DNA from: an uncultured Pelagibacteraceae bacterium
GTDB taxonomy: Bacteria > Pseudomonadota > Alphaproteobacteria > Pelagibacterales > Pelagibacteraceae
Direction of reading: 5' to 3'
Length of the DNA stretch: 59,521 nucleotides
Assembly: GCA_902574705.1 (NCBI GenBank)
Contig: CACGOM010000006.1
Coordinates: forward strand, 1 to 59,521
Shown here in pieces: positions 15,011 to 24,222 of this stretch; positions within the stretch are counted from its first letter, which is position 1; each line of letters opens with the position of its first letter. The position numbers and the translations under genes were made by a program. The notes under the pieces are model-generated. The model worked only from the letters and a program-made list of their open reading frames with translations. It was not told the DNA's origin and searched no databases.

Positions 15011-16310
15011 ACTCTAAAGGTTTGCCAGCGGGATCTCCAATTATTTTTCCGTCCTTCATTTTCACTTCACCTCTTATAATTGTTGCTACAGGAGTTCCTT
15101 TAAACTTATCTCCATTAAATGGAGACCATTTACATTTACTTTCAATATTTTCATTTTTAATTTCAATTATTTTATTCATATCAACAATTGTAAAATCAGC
15201 GTCATAACCTTCCTTGATAAATCCTTTATTTTTAATTCCAAAAATTTTAATAGGATTTTCGCAGACATAATTAATTAACTGATTTAGTGTCAACCTTCCT
15301 TCATTTACATGGTTCAACATTACTGGGAGTAAAGTTTGAACTCCTGGCATTCCTGATGGTGAATTAGGGTATTCTTTATCTTTATTTGCCTTGAGGTGTG
15401 GAGCATGATCGGAGCCTATTGTATCATTTAAATTATTTCTAACTGCATACCATAATCTGTCATAATGTGATTTATCTCTTATAGGTGGATTCATTTGAGC
15501 ATAAGTTCCAAGTTTATTATAACAATCAGGGGCATATAAAGTTAAATGTTGGGGGGTAATCTCAAATGTAATATTTCCTTTGTGTTGTGATAGAAAATCA
15601 ATTTCTTCTTTTGTTGTAATGTGAAGTACATGAGCTTTTTTATTATGACGCTCAGCAATTTTTACAATTCTTCTGGTAGACGAGATCGCGCATTCTATAC
15701 TTCTCCAAACTGGATGAGTATGAACATCTCCTTTTTTGATTAATTTTTTGTTTATATTTAAAATTGCCTCATCTTCAGAATGAACTGCAACAACTTTTGA
15801 ACTGTTTTGAAAAACTTTATCAATATCTTCTTCTTCAGCTACTAATAAGTTACCCGTTGATGATCCTGCAAAAAGCTTTATACCACAGCAGCCCTCCAAA
15901 TCTTTTAAGCTCGCTAGATCATTTGCGTTGTCAGCCGTTGCACCAAAATAAAAAGCATAATTACAATACATTCTATTCTTTGCGAGATCTAATTTTCTTT
16001 GGAATTCTTTGGTATTTGAAGTTGGCGGATTTGTATTAGGCATTTCAAATACGCTTGTTATGCCGCCTACAATTGCTGCTCTACTTCCTGAATGTAAATC
16101 TTCAGTATCAGTTGATCCGGGCTCTCTAAAATGCGTTTGTGTATCTATACATCCGGGTAAAACAATTTGACCTTTAGCATTTATTTCTTCTTTAGCTTTT
16201 TCTGAAATTTCGCCAATCTGATAAATTTTTCCATCTTTTATAGAAACATCTACATTTTTCAGTTCACCATCAATGTAACATTGTCCATTTTTAATTATTA
16301 GATCTAACAT
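15003..16310 (-). CDS. pyrC: Dihydroorotase-family amidohydrolase (PyrC/AllB-like)
   Basis: The 435-residue protein is a cyclic amidohydrolase of class I dihydroorotase type. The carboxylated lysine is K145 in CGIKLFAGS, further metal ligands are H177 in AVHSED and H230 in VLHITT, and the catalytic aspartate is in GSDHAPH. Substrate-binding residues appear in FREPG and MPNTNP. The normal first metal ligand of H-x-H is glutamine here: IDTQTHFREPG, with Q58 and H60. It should close or open the dihydroorotate ring in pyrimidine synthesis, fitting the carAB genes in the same window. The start ATG has no good ribosome site. An allantoinase-like or other hydantoinase role is possible because of the lost histidine. 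Confidence 0.8.
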   Translation of the reverse strand: MLDLIIKNGQCYIDGELKNVDVSIKDGKIYQIGEISEKAKEEINAKGQIVLPGCIDTQTHFREPGSTDTEDLHSGSRAAIVGGITSVFEMPNTNPPTSNTKEFQRKLDLAKNRMYCNYAFYFGATADNANDLASLKDLEGCCGIKLFAGSSTGNLLVAEEEDIDKVFQNSSKVVAVHSEDEAILNINKKLIKKGDVHTHPVWRSIECAISSTRRIVKIAERHNKKAHVLHITTKEEIDFLSQHKGNITFEITPQHLTLYAPDCYNKLGTYAQMNPPIRDKSHYDRLWYAVRNNLNDTIGSDHAPHLKANKDKEYPNSPSGMPGVQTLLPVMLNHVNEGRLTLNQLINYVCENPIKIFGIKNKGFIKEGYDADFTIVDMNKIIEIKNENIESKCKWSPFNGDKFKGTPVATIIRGEVKMKDGKIIGDPAGKPLEFN

Positions 16311-16353
16311 TTGTTGAAAAAGTAACTATATTATATTCGATTGATAATCAATT

Positions 16354-17235
16354 ATGAAAAAAGAGAATATTTATATATTAGATGATAGAGGTATAATTTA
16401 TATTAACGGAAAAGATTGTTTTAATTATTTACAAAATATAATTAGCAACGATCTTAATAAAGTTTTAGATAATCAAAGTTGTTTTTCATATTTACTAACT
16501 CCTCAAGGAAAATACTTGTTTGAATTTATAATTGTTAAACATAAAAATGGGTATTTTTTAGATTGTCCTAAATACCAAATAGAAAATCTATATAAGCAAC
16601 TAGTCGTTTATAAATTACGTTCAAAAGTTGAAATTACTAATCTTTCAAATGAATTTGTTGTAGCGGCAATTTCAAAGGAGAATTTCCCTGAATTTGAGAG
16701 CAATAATAAACCTGGTATGACTATTAAATTTAGAGAAGACCCCATAATTTTAGATCCAAGATGTATAAAACTCGGTGTGAGAGTAATAATTAATTTAGAG
16801 AAACTATATTTATCATCAAAAAAATTAAACTTAAAAATTTCAAATGTTGATGAATATTATCACTTAAGCCATTCGCTTGGCATCCCAAACTCAGATACAG
16901 AAAATTTTCAAAATAAAATATTTGGTTTAGAAACAAATTCAGAAGAATTAAATGCAATTGACTTTAAAAAGGGTTGTTATGTAGGTCAAGAAAATACAGC
17001 TAGAATGAAATTAAAAGAAAAAATAAGTAGAAGAATTTACCCTATTGAAATTATTGAAGGAAATATTGCTAATGATGATACGATTAAAATTAATAATATC
17101 GAAATAGGAAAAATAGTAAATAATTCAAAGTATTCTTTTGGATTATTTAAATTTAAGGATCCTAATTTTAAATTAGATGAAATTTTAAATACTGATAAAG
17201 CAAAAATAAAAGTTAAAAAACCCTTTTGGGCTTAA
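16354..17235 (+). CDS. ygfZ: YgfZ/GcvT-like folate-binding protein
   Basis: The 293-residue protein carries the signature K-G-C-Y-x-G-Q-E as KKGCYVGQENTARMK near residues 205-218. This motif defines YgfZ/IBA57 proteins, which bind tetrahydrofolate and help build or repair [4Fe-4S] clusters in some enzymes. The N-terminal LDDRGIIYINGKDCFNYLQN-type start (IYINGKDCFNYLQNI) and LLTPQGKYLFEF also match. It acts in the cytoplasm. It is divergent from dihydroorotase with 43 nt between starts and converges on the MazG-like gene with 2 nt between. Its client could be ferredoxin-linked enzymes, but no specific partner can be read from the sequence. Confidence 0.9.
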   Translation: MKKENIYILDDRGIIYINGKDCFNYLQNIISNDLNKVLDNQSCFSYLLTPQGKYLFEFIIVKHKNGYFLDCPKYQIENLYKQLVVYKLRSKVEITNLSNEFVVAAISKENFPEFESNNKPGMTIKFREDPIILDPRCIKLGVRVIINLEKLYLSSKKLNLKISNVDEYYHLSHSLGIPNSDTENFQNKIFGLETNSEELNAIDFKKGCYVGQENTARMKLKEKISRRIYPIEIIEGNIANDDTIKINNIEIGKIVNNSKYSFGLFKFKDPNFKLDEILNTDKAKIKVKKPFWA

Positions 17236-17237
17236 CT

Positions 17238-17609
17238 TTACGAAATAAATTTTTTAAGATTTGGTTTGAAATAGTCTGGACCTTTCATGACTTTTCCATG
17301 TTCATTATAAATTGGCTTACCATCTTTGCCTAACTTGCTCATATTAGATTTTTGAACTTCATTAAAACATTTATCTAAATCGATTCCAAAAGCATGCCCA
17401 GCGCCATATGTAACATAAAGTATGTCTGTTAGTGCATCTGCCACTTCTAAAATATCTTTTTCACTAATTGCTTTATTTAACTCATCCAATTCCTCTTGAA
17501 TTAAACTTAATCTAAGTGAATTTATCTTATCACTTGAAAGTTCTGATTTTTTTTTTACTTCTTGTCCAAAGGTGCTCATAAATAAACCTACTTTTTCAAA
17601 ATTTGTCAT
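17238..17609 (-). CDS. MazG/HisE-like nucleotide pyrophosphohydrolase
   Basis: The 123-residue protein is all-alpha and shows the metal-binding pattern of MazG-type NTP pyrophosphohydrolases: E39-E40-x-x-E43 in SLIQEELDELNKA and D58/D62 in VADALTDILYVTYGAG. These enzymes cleave NTP or dNTP to monophosphate and pyrophosphate, acting as house-cleaners or in histidine synthesis. The length and the C-terminal GKPIYNEHGKVMKGPDYF tail match the phage- and bacteria-borne PRA-PH-like group rather than HisE. It stands alone and is divergent from fumC. The exact nucleotide is unknown. Confidence 0.82.
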   Translation of the reverse strand: MTNFEKVGLFMSTFGQEVKKKSELSSDKINSLRLSLIQEELDELNKAISEKDILEVADALTDILYVTYGAGHAFGIDLDKCFNEVQKSNMSKLGKDGKPIYNEHGKVMKGPDYFKPNLKKFIS

Positions 17610-17687
17610 TTTTCCTCCTCATTTCTTCCAATTACTATGATTTTCGATTTTTTTAATGTATAACATTTTAATATCTTTAATTATAAT

Positions 17688-19076
17688 ATGAAAACTAGAA
17701 AAGAATACGACAGCATAGGTGGTATAAGTGTGCCTGTGGATAAGTACTGGGGAGCCTCAACTCAAAGATCAAAAAAATTTTTTGACATTGGAGAATTTAA
17801 AGTAAGGCCAATATTAATTAAATCGATTGCGATTATTAAAAAATCAGCTGCTATTGTTCATAAAAAACAAAAGCAAATAGATACAAAAATTGCAAACTCA
17901 ATAATAAAAGCCTCAGAAAATGTTATATTAGGAAAACTAGACGATCACTTTCCGCTAAAAGTATGGCAGACTGGATCTGGAACCCAAACGAACATGAACG
18001 TCAATGAAGTAATTGCAAATAAAGCTATTCAAATATTAGGTGGAAAATTGGGTTCAAAAAAACCAGTTCATCCAAATGATCATGTAAATAAATCTCAATC
18101 AACTAATGATGTATTTCCTAGCGCAATGCATATTGCTATAGCTCTAGAAACAAGAGATAAATTATTACCTTCATTAATGTTGCTTAACAAAGAATTAAAA
18201 AAAAAAGTTATTCAATTTAAAAAAATAATTAAAGTTGGCAGAACTCATTTACAAGACGCTACACCATTAACTCTCGGGCAAGAATTCTCGGGATATCAGT
18301 CTCAATTAGAGGATACAATTTTTAGAATAAAAAATGCAGTTAAGGAGATACATTTTTTAGCTCAAGGAGGAACTGCTGTTGGAACAGGTATTAATACAAA
18401 AAAAAATTTTGATAAAAAAATATGTTATGAAATAAGTAAAATAACCAAAATCAAATTTAAACCTGCAAAAAATAAATTTGCTTCATTAGCCGCTCATGAC
18501 GCGATTGTTAACTTTTCTGGAACATTAAACACAGCAGCAGTTTGTTTAATGAAAATTGCAAACGATATCCGATATCTTGGATCAGGACCAAGGGCAGGAT
18601 ATGGAGAGTTAATTCTTCCTGCTAATGAGCCAGGCTCATCTATAATGCCTGGAAAAGTTAATCCGACACAATCAGAGGCAGTAACAATGGTTTGTGTTAA
18701 GGTAATTGGAAATCATAGTGGTATAACAATTGCAGGTTCACAAGGTCAGTTTGAACTGAATGTATTTAAGCCTTTGATAGCTCACAATATTCTTCAATCA
18801 ATTGATTTACTAGCAGATAGTTCCAAGAACTTTGCAAAATTTTGTGTTAGAGGAATTAAAGCAGACAAAAAAAAAATAAAAGAAGATTTGGATAACTCAC
18901 TAATGTTGGTCACAGCTTTAGCCCCAAAAATTGGATATGACAACGCTGCTAAAATTGCAAAATTAGCTTTAAAGAAAGGTACAACGTTAAAACAAGAAGC
19001 ACTTAAAAGTGGTTTAATTGAGGAAAAAGAATACTTAAGAATTGTTAATCCTAAGAATATGGTTAGTCCAACTTAA
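17688..19076 (+). CDS. fumC: Class II fumarate hydratase
   Basis: The 462-residue enzyme matches class II fumarase end to end. The substrate-binding segment reads TGSGTQTNMNVNEV, the B site is around HPNDHVNKSQSTNDVFPS, GRTHLQDATPLTLGQE follows, and the flexible S-loop with catalytic serine is PGSSIMPGKVNPTQSE. It hydrates fumarate to L-malate in the TCA cycle and needs no iron. The start at 17688 is the first ATG of the frame, 78 nt from the divergent MazG-like gene. Its 3' end overlaps the convergent AsmA-like gene by 14 nt. Confidence 0.97.
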   Translation: MKTRKEYDSIGGISVPVDKYWGASTQRSKKFFDIGEFKVRPILIKSIAIIKKSAAIVHKKQKQIDTKIANSIIKASENVILGKLDDHFPLKVWQTGSGTQTNMNVNEVIANKAIQILGGKLGSKKPVHPNDHVNKSQSTNDVFPSAMHIAIALETRDKLLPSLMLLNKELKKKVIQFKKIIKVGRTHLQDATPLTLGQEFSGYQSQLEDTIFRIKNAVKEIHFLAQGGTAVGTGINTKKNFDKKICYEISKITKIKFKPAKNKFASLAAHDAIVNFSGTLNTAAVCLMKIANDIRYLGSGPRAGYGELILPANEPGSSIMPGKVNPTQSEAVTMVCVKVIGNHSGITIAGSQGQFELNVFKPLIAHNILQSIDLLADSSKNFAKFCVRGIKADKKKIKEDLDNSLMLVTALAPKIGYDNAAKIAKLALKKGTTLKQEALKSGLIEEKEYLRIVNPKNMVSPT

Positions 19077-20466
19077 ATATGTTTTCATCTCTTAATAAAT
19101 TTTTTAATTGTTGAAAATTTCTAAATTTATAGAATTCATTGTAATTTGAAAAACCTGTTTTTGATATTGTTGATATAAAACTGTCTCCAGTATCTGAGTT
19201 AAATTGGTAAGTAAAATAAATTTTTTTAGGTATATTTTTGTTCTTTCTATAATTAAAAATAAATCTATTAAATTTTTCTTGGTCTAATACTTTTAATAGG
19301 ATTTTTGCCTGAAGTACTTGATCACCACTCTCTAAATACTCATAATCTCTTACTTCGAAAGTTGCAAACTTATTTAAATGAAATATTTTATTATCTAAAT
19401 AAATGCTAGAGTTAATAAAAGATGATTCAAAGCTACCCTTATTAATTATTTTATTGTTTAAATCATTAAAATTAATTTTGATTTTGCCTGAAAGATTTTC
19501 AAAATTTGTTTTTCTGCTTTTAAATAATAAAAAGGCAAAATTTTCCATTTGTAAGAGGTTCATACTTTTTATATTTAGTATTAAATCAAAATAAAAGGGA
19601 TTCAGTTTAATATCACCTTCCAAATCAAAATAAGAATTTTTCGAATTTTTATTGAAAATTTTTATATTATTATTTTTTACTTCATAATTAATTTCATTTT
19701 TTTTATTTAAAAATTCTAAAGACAAATTTGCTTCTTGTTTAAGTTTTTTTGACAAAAAATCTTCAGTTAAAATATTTTCTATTGTTAGATCAGGATTATT
19801 AAATTTTATTTTAATATTTTGTACATTTGGTTCGTTATAATCAATTAGATAGGAAAATGTATAGTTGGAGTCAAACAAATTTCCATTTATCTTTAAAATT
19901 TTTTTATTATTAACATAATCGATTTTATAAATAAAATTTTTAATTTTGGATATTAAAATTATTTCATCTTTTTTATCTTTAAAAAACAAAGTGCTTTTAT
20001 TTATTTTTAAATCATTAACAATATTTTTTTTAAGGTTTAAAACAAAATTTTTTAAAGATAAATTATTTAGATAGAAATTTGCTCTATTAATTTCAATTCT
20101 TTTAATTTTAAACTTTTCATCTTTATATAAATCTGTAATTGAAATAAAAACTTTGATATTTTTAAGTTTTGATATAATGCTTTTCTCATTTTCTTGAATT
20201 TTTAAATCTGCATTTTTTATAAGTAAATGTGGTGATGGGATAAATTTAAAACTAATATTTTCTAGATTATGAATATTTATCTTATACTCATTATTTATAG
20301 TTTTTTTAATTTGTTGGTTGTATTTTTCATAATTATAGAAGGTAGGCACTGAAAAAAAGATAGCTGTGCCAAAAAAGATAATAAAAAAAACTATAACTAG
20401 ATGAAAAGGATCTTGTTCTTTAAAAAAATTACTTTTAAAAGGAAGTGTAAATGGAATTTTTTTCAT
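19063..20466 (-). CDS. AsmA-like inner-membrane-anchored protein
   Basis: The 467-residue protein has one membrane helix at about residues 22-44 and a long, lysine- and asparagine-rich periplasmic part made of beta-strand-like repeats. The region right after the helix, with INIHNLENISFKFIPSPHLL, resembles the N-terminal AsmA/TamB-like domain (an SFKFIPSPHL-type segment followed by LKNIKVFISITDLY). AsmA-like proteins are bridge-type factors thought to move phospholipid towards the outer membrane. It is divergent from the helicase gene with 34 nt between starts and overlaps fumC at the 3' end. Family assignment is moderate; there is no catalytic motif. Confidence 0.6.
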   Translation of the reverse strand: MKKIPFTLPFKSNFFKEQDPFHLVIVFFIIFFGTAIFFSVPTFYNYEKYNQQIKKTINNEYKINIHNLENISFKFIPSPHLLIKNADLKIQENEKSIISKLKNIKVFISITDLYKDEKFKIKRIEINRANFYLNNLSLKNFVLNLKKNIVNDLKINKSTLFFKDKKDEIILISKIKNFIYKIDYVNNKKILKINGNLFDSNYTFSYLIDYNEPNVQNIKIKFNNPDLTIENILTEDFLSKKLKQEANLSLEFLNKKNEINYEVKNNNIKIFNKNSKNSYFDLEGDIKLNPFYFDLILNIKSMNLLQMENFAFLLFKSRKTNFENLSGKIKINFNDLNNKIINKGSFESSFINSSIYLDNKIFHLNKFATFEVRDYEYLESGDQVLQAKILLKVLDQEKFNRFIFNYRKNKNIPKKIYFTYQFNSDTGDSFISTISKTGFSNYNEFYKFRNFQQLKNLLRDENIFKLD

Positions 20467-20500
20467 TATTTAAAAAATACTTATACAACTTAAATTAAAA

Positions 20501-22528
20501 ATGGTAAAATTTGATTACTTAAGTAATTTAAACAAAGAGCAAAAAGAAGCAGTAACTAGCTTAGATGGACCTCTTTTAATTGTTGCAGGAGCAGGATCAG
20601 GCAAAACAAAGGTTCTGACCTCCAGAATTTGCCATATAATTTTATCTGGCAAAGCTACACCGAATGAAATTTTAGCAGTGACTTTCACAAATAAAGCAGC
20701 AAATGAAATGCTTAGTAGAATTCTATTTAATTTAAAAAAAAAAAAATTTGGAATGCCTTGGGTAGGGACTTTTCACTCAATTTGTGTAAAAATATTGAGA
20801 AAACACGCACTTGCGGCTAATTTAAATTATAATTTTACAATTGTTGATCAAGATGATCAAAAAAAGTTAATTAAGAATATTTGTAAATCAGAAAACATTG
20901 ATACAAAAAAAATATCTCCAAATTATATACTCAATGTTATTGAAAAATGGAAAAATAAAGGGTGGTATCCAGATGATGTAATTATTAAAAAAAATGAAAA
21001 ACTAGATTTAGCTTTTTTGAATATTTATAAAATTTATCAAACAAAATTAATTGATTTAAATGCTTGTGATTTTAATGATTTAATTCTTCATTGTATAAAA
21101 ATATTTGAAAAAAATCCTGATATTACAAAAATGTATTCGAGAAATTTTAAGTATATTCTAGTAGATGAATATCAAGATACAAATTTTATACAAAGTAGAT
21201 GGTTAAATCTTTTATCAATGGAAAATAAAAATATTTGTTGTGTAGGGGATGATGATCAATCTATTTACAGTTGGCGAGGAGCTGAAATAAAAAATTTCCT
21301 AGAATTTGATAAAATCTACGAGAATACAAAGATTATAAGGCTAGAAAAAAATTATAGATCAACGCAAAATATACTAAATGTTGCATCTAGTCTAATTTCA
21401 AATAATGAAAACCGGGTTGGAAAAACCCTTTTCACTGATAGTGAAGAGGGGGAAAACGTCTATTTAGATAGTTACAGAAGTGGAAAAGATGAAGCTATCG
21501 GCATTGGTGAAAAAATAGAAAAACTCAAATTAGAATTTAAGTTAAATAATATTACTATTTTAGTTCGAGCAATTTTTCAAACAAGAGAATTCGAAGAACG
21601 TTTTCTTAAAATAGGAATACCATACAGAATCATTGGTGGAACAAAATTTTATGAAAGGGCTGAAATAAAAGACTGTATAGCTTATCTAAGAATTGTTAAC
21701 CAGCCTAGAGATGATTTATCTTTTGAAAGAATTATCAATGTTCCAAAAAGATCAATTGGTGAAACTACAGTAAAGTCTATATACGATTACACTAAAAAAA
21801 ATAGATGCTCCCTTGAAGAAGGTGCAAAAAAAATGATTGAATTAAATTTAGTAAAGCCAAAATCTAAATTAGGTTTAAGTTCAATTCTTAATTTATTAGA
21901 AAAATGGAGGTTTGATTTAAAAAAAAAAATAAATCATGTAAAATTACTTCAAATAATTTTAGATGAGTCAGGCTATAGTCAAATGCTTAAAGATAAAAAA
22001 GATTTAGAAAATGAAAATAGACTTGAAAATATTAAAGAACTTTTAAATGCGATGAAAGAATTTGATAATCTTGATAGTTTTTTAGAGCACGTAGCATTAG
22101 CAACCTCAATTGATCAAGACTGGGAAGGTCAAAAAGTAAATTTAATGACAATGCACTCTTCGAAAGGATTAGAATTTGATGTGGTCTTTTTACCAGGATG
22201 GGAAGAAGGGTTATTTCCTCACCAAAAATCAATGGAAGAAAAAGGTCAAAGTGGGCTAGAGGAAGAAAGAAGACTGGCATACGTTGGAATTACAAGGGCA
22301 AAAAAAATTGCTCATATTTCTTTTTCAATGAATAGATTTTATCAGGGTGACTGGATAGATAGTATTTCATCTAGGTTTATAGACGAATTACCTGAGAAAA
22401 ATATTGAAAAGAATAATCAATTTTTACAAGATGAGAATGATGATTTTGAATTTAATCAAGATATAGACTATGAAAGTGAAATTAAAAGTCCAGGATGGTT
22501 GAGATATCAAAAAAGAATAAAGTCATGA
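20501..22528 (+). CDS. uvrD: UvrD/PcrA-type superfamily 1 DNA helicase
   Basis: The 675-residue protein has the SF1A helicase motifs in order: Walker A GAGSGKT at residues 30-36, motif Ia TFTNKAANEM, motif II DEYQDTN, motif III GDDDQSIYSWRGA, motif IV with LEKNYRST, motif V MTMHSSKGLEFD and motif VI YVGITRAK. It unwinds DNA 3' to 5' in nucleotide-excision and mismatch repair and clears stalled complexes. The C-terminus is shorter than E. coli UvrD and lacks a clear Tudor tail. It overlaps the aminopeptidase P start by 4 nt (ATGA). Rep or PcrA naming would be equally fair. Confidence 0.92.
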   Translation: MVKFDYLSNLNKEQKEAVTSLDGPLLIVAGAGSGKTKVLTSRICHIILSGKATPNEILAVTFTNKAANEMLSRILFNLKKKKFGMPWVGTFHSICVKILRKHALAANLNYNFTIVDQDDQKKLIKNICKSENIDTKKISPNYILNVIEKWKNKGWYPDDVIIKKNEKLDLAFLNIYKIYQTKLIDLNACDFNDLILHCIKIFEKNPDITKMYSRNFKYILVDEYQDTNFIQSRWLNLLSMENKNICCVGDDDQSIYSWRGAEIKNFLEFDKIYENTKIIRLEKNYRSTQNILNVASSLISNNENRVGKTLFTDSEEGENVYLDSYRSGKDEAIGIGEKIEKLKLEFKLNNITILVRAIFQTREFEERFLKIGIPYRIIGGTKFYERAEIKDCIAYLRIVNQPRDDLSFERIINVPKRSIGETTVKSIYDYTKKNRCSLEEGAKKMIELNLVKPKSKLGLSSILNLLEKWRFDLKKKINHVKLLQIILDESGYSQMLKDKKDLENENRLENIKELLNAMKEFDNLDSFLEHVALATSIDQDWEGQKVNLMTMHSSKGLEFDVVFLPGWEEGLFPHQKSMEEKGQSGLEEERRLAYVGITRAKKIAHISFSMNRFYQGDWIDSISSRFIDELPEKNIEKNNQFLQDENDDFEFNQDIDYESEIKSPGWLRYQKRIKS

Positions 22529-24222
22529 AAAATATAAAAAAAATTAAGAAATTTTTAAACACCTATAATCTGGATGCTTATATAATTCCCAAAAATGACG
22601 AATTTTTTAATGAGTATGCTTTTCCTAATCGACTCAAAACTATATCAAATTTTTCTGGATCAGCAGGCTTTTCGATAATAACAAAATCATTAAATTATCT
22701 TTTTGTAGATGGAAGATATTTAATTCAAAGTAAATTGGAAAGTGGGAAAAATTTTAAAATTATTGAGATTCCATATAAATACCCAAAAGATGTTTTAAAT
22801 AGTGATTATCACAATAAAATTGGATATGATCCAAAATTATTCACTTTAAAAACACTAAAAAAGTATTTTGAATCTAAATATCAATTAGTTCCCATAAATA
22901 CGAATCTTGTTGATCAAATCTACCTTGAAAAAGAAAAAAAAATAAAAAATTTTTTTAAAATTAATGATAATTATGCTGGTGAAAGCGTAGTATCTAAAAT
23001 AAATAGACTTTTTAAAATTTTAAAAAAAAATAAAACAGACTCAATTTTTATTTCTGCTCCAGAAAATGTTGCATGGCTGCTAAATATAAGAGGTAATGAT
23101 AACCCTAATAGCCCAATTCCAAATGCTAGACTAATTATAGATAAATACAAAAATATATTCTTCTTTAGTAATCCAAAAAAAATAAAAAATATTAAGAGAG
23201 AAATAAATTATAAAAAAATAAAATATTATAATTTTGAAAATTTTTATAATGTGTTATCAAAGTTAAATTCAGCTTGTTTTACAATTGACAATTTATCTTG
23301 CTCAATTTTTTATCAAAGCTTAATAGAGTCTAAATTTAACATACTTCATTTCGAAGATCCAATTTATCATCTTAAATCTATCAAAAATAAAACTGAGATA
23401 AAAAATATGATTTCATCTCATATTAAAGATGGTGTTGCTCTTACTAAGTTTTTATATTGGATTAAACAAGATAAAAACTTCGGGTTTGATGAGTTATTCT
23501 TAGAAAAGAAATTAGAATCAATTAGAAAAAAAGAAAAAGATTACATTTGCGCAAGTTTTAATACAATTGCTGGATCGGGTCCTAACAGTGCAATTATTCA
23601 TTACAGATCAACAAAAAAAACAAATAGAAAAATACAAAAAAATGATATTTTTTTATGTGACTCTGGTGGTCAGTATAAATATGGAACTACTGATGTAACA
23701 CGAACTGTTTGCTTCACTAAACCTTCTAAAAGAATCAAAGATATATTCACAAGAGTACTTAAAGGACATATTGCAGTTGTCACAAATAATCTGAATAAAA
23801 TTAAAAAAGGTTTTTTAATTGACAAAAAAGCAAGAGCCGCATTAAGAAAAGTCAATTTAGATTATGGTCATGGTACTGGACATGGAGTAGGTTTTTTTTC
23901 AAATGTGCATGAAGGGCCCCAAGCTATTTCAAAATTTAATTCTGTTGAACTTAGAGAGGGAATGATTGTAAGTAATGAACCTGGCTATTATGAGGAAGGC
24001 AAATTTGGTATAAGAATTGAAAACTTAATTTACATTGAAAAAAATAAAAATAAGTTAAAATTTAAAAATTTAACAATGGCTCCTATAGACTCAGATTTAA
24101 TTAATAAAGAATTATTGAATTCTGAAGAAAAAGATTATTTATCTAAATACAATCTGGAAGTTTACAATAATATTTCAAAGTTTTTAAATAATAAAGAGAG
24201 AAATTGGCTTAAATCAATTTAA
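22525..24222 (+). CDS. pepP: Xaa-Pro aminopeptidase (M24B, aminopeptidase P)
   Basis: Starting at the ATG at 22525, which overlaps the helicase stop as ATGA, the product is 565 residues. Two N-terminal creatinase-like domains (to about residue 280) precede the pita-bread catalytic domain. Metal ligands are the first aspartate of CDSGGQYKYGTTDVTRT with the later aspartate, the histidine in HGTGHGVG, and glutamates in NEPGYYEEG and GIRIENL. It cuts the first residue before a proline, for peptide turnover in the cytoplasm. The three-domain length matches the long aminopeptidase P of eukaryotes and alphaproteobacteria. An upstream ATG at 22495 would add 10 residues inside uvrD and is less likely. 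Confidence 0.92.
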   Translation: MKNIKKIKKFLNTYNLDAYIIPKNDEFFNEYAFPNRLKTISNFSGSAGFSIITKSLNYLFVDGRYLIQSKLESGKNFKIIEIPYKYPKDVLNSDYHNKIGYDPKLFTLKTLKKYFESKYQLVPINTNLVDQIYLEKEKKIKNFFKINDNYAGESVVSKINRLFKILKKNKTDSIFISAPENVAWLLNIRGNDNPNSPIPNARLIIDKYKNIFFFSNPKKIKNIKREINYKKIKYYNFENFYNVLSKLNSACFTIDNLSCSIFYQSLIESKFNILHFEDPIYHLKSIKNKTEIKNMISSHIKDGVALTKFLYWIKQDKNFGFDELFLEKKLESIRKKEKDYICASFNTIAGSGPNSAIIHYRSTKKTNRKIQKNDIFLCDSGGQYKYGTTDVTRTVCFTKPSKRIKDIFTRVLKGHIAVVTNNLNKIKKGFLIDKKARAALRKVNLDYGHGTGHGVGFFSNVHEGPQAISKFNSVELREGMIVSNEPGYYEEGKFGIRIENLIYIEKNKNKLKFKNLTMAPIDSDLINKELLNSEEKDYLSKYNLEVYNNISKFLNNKERNWLKSI

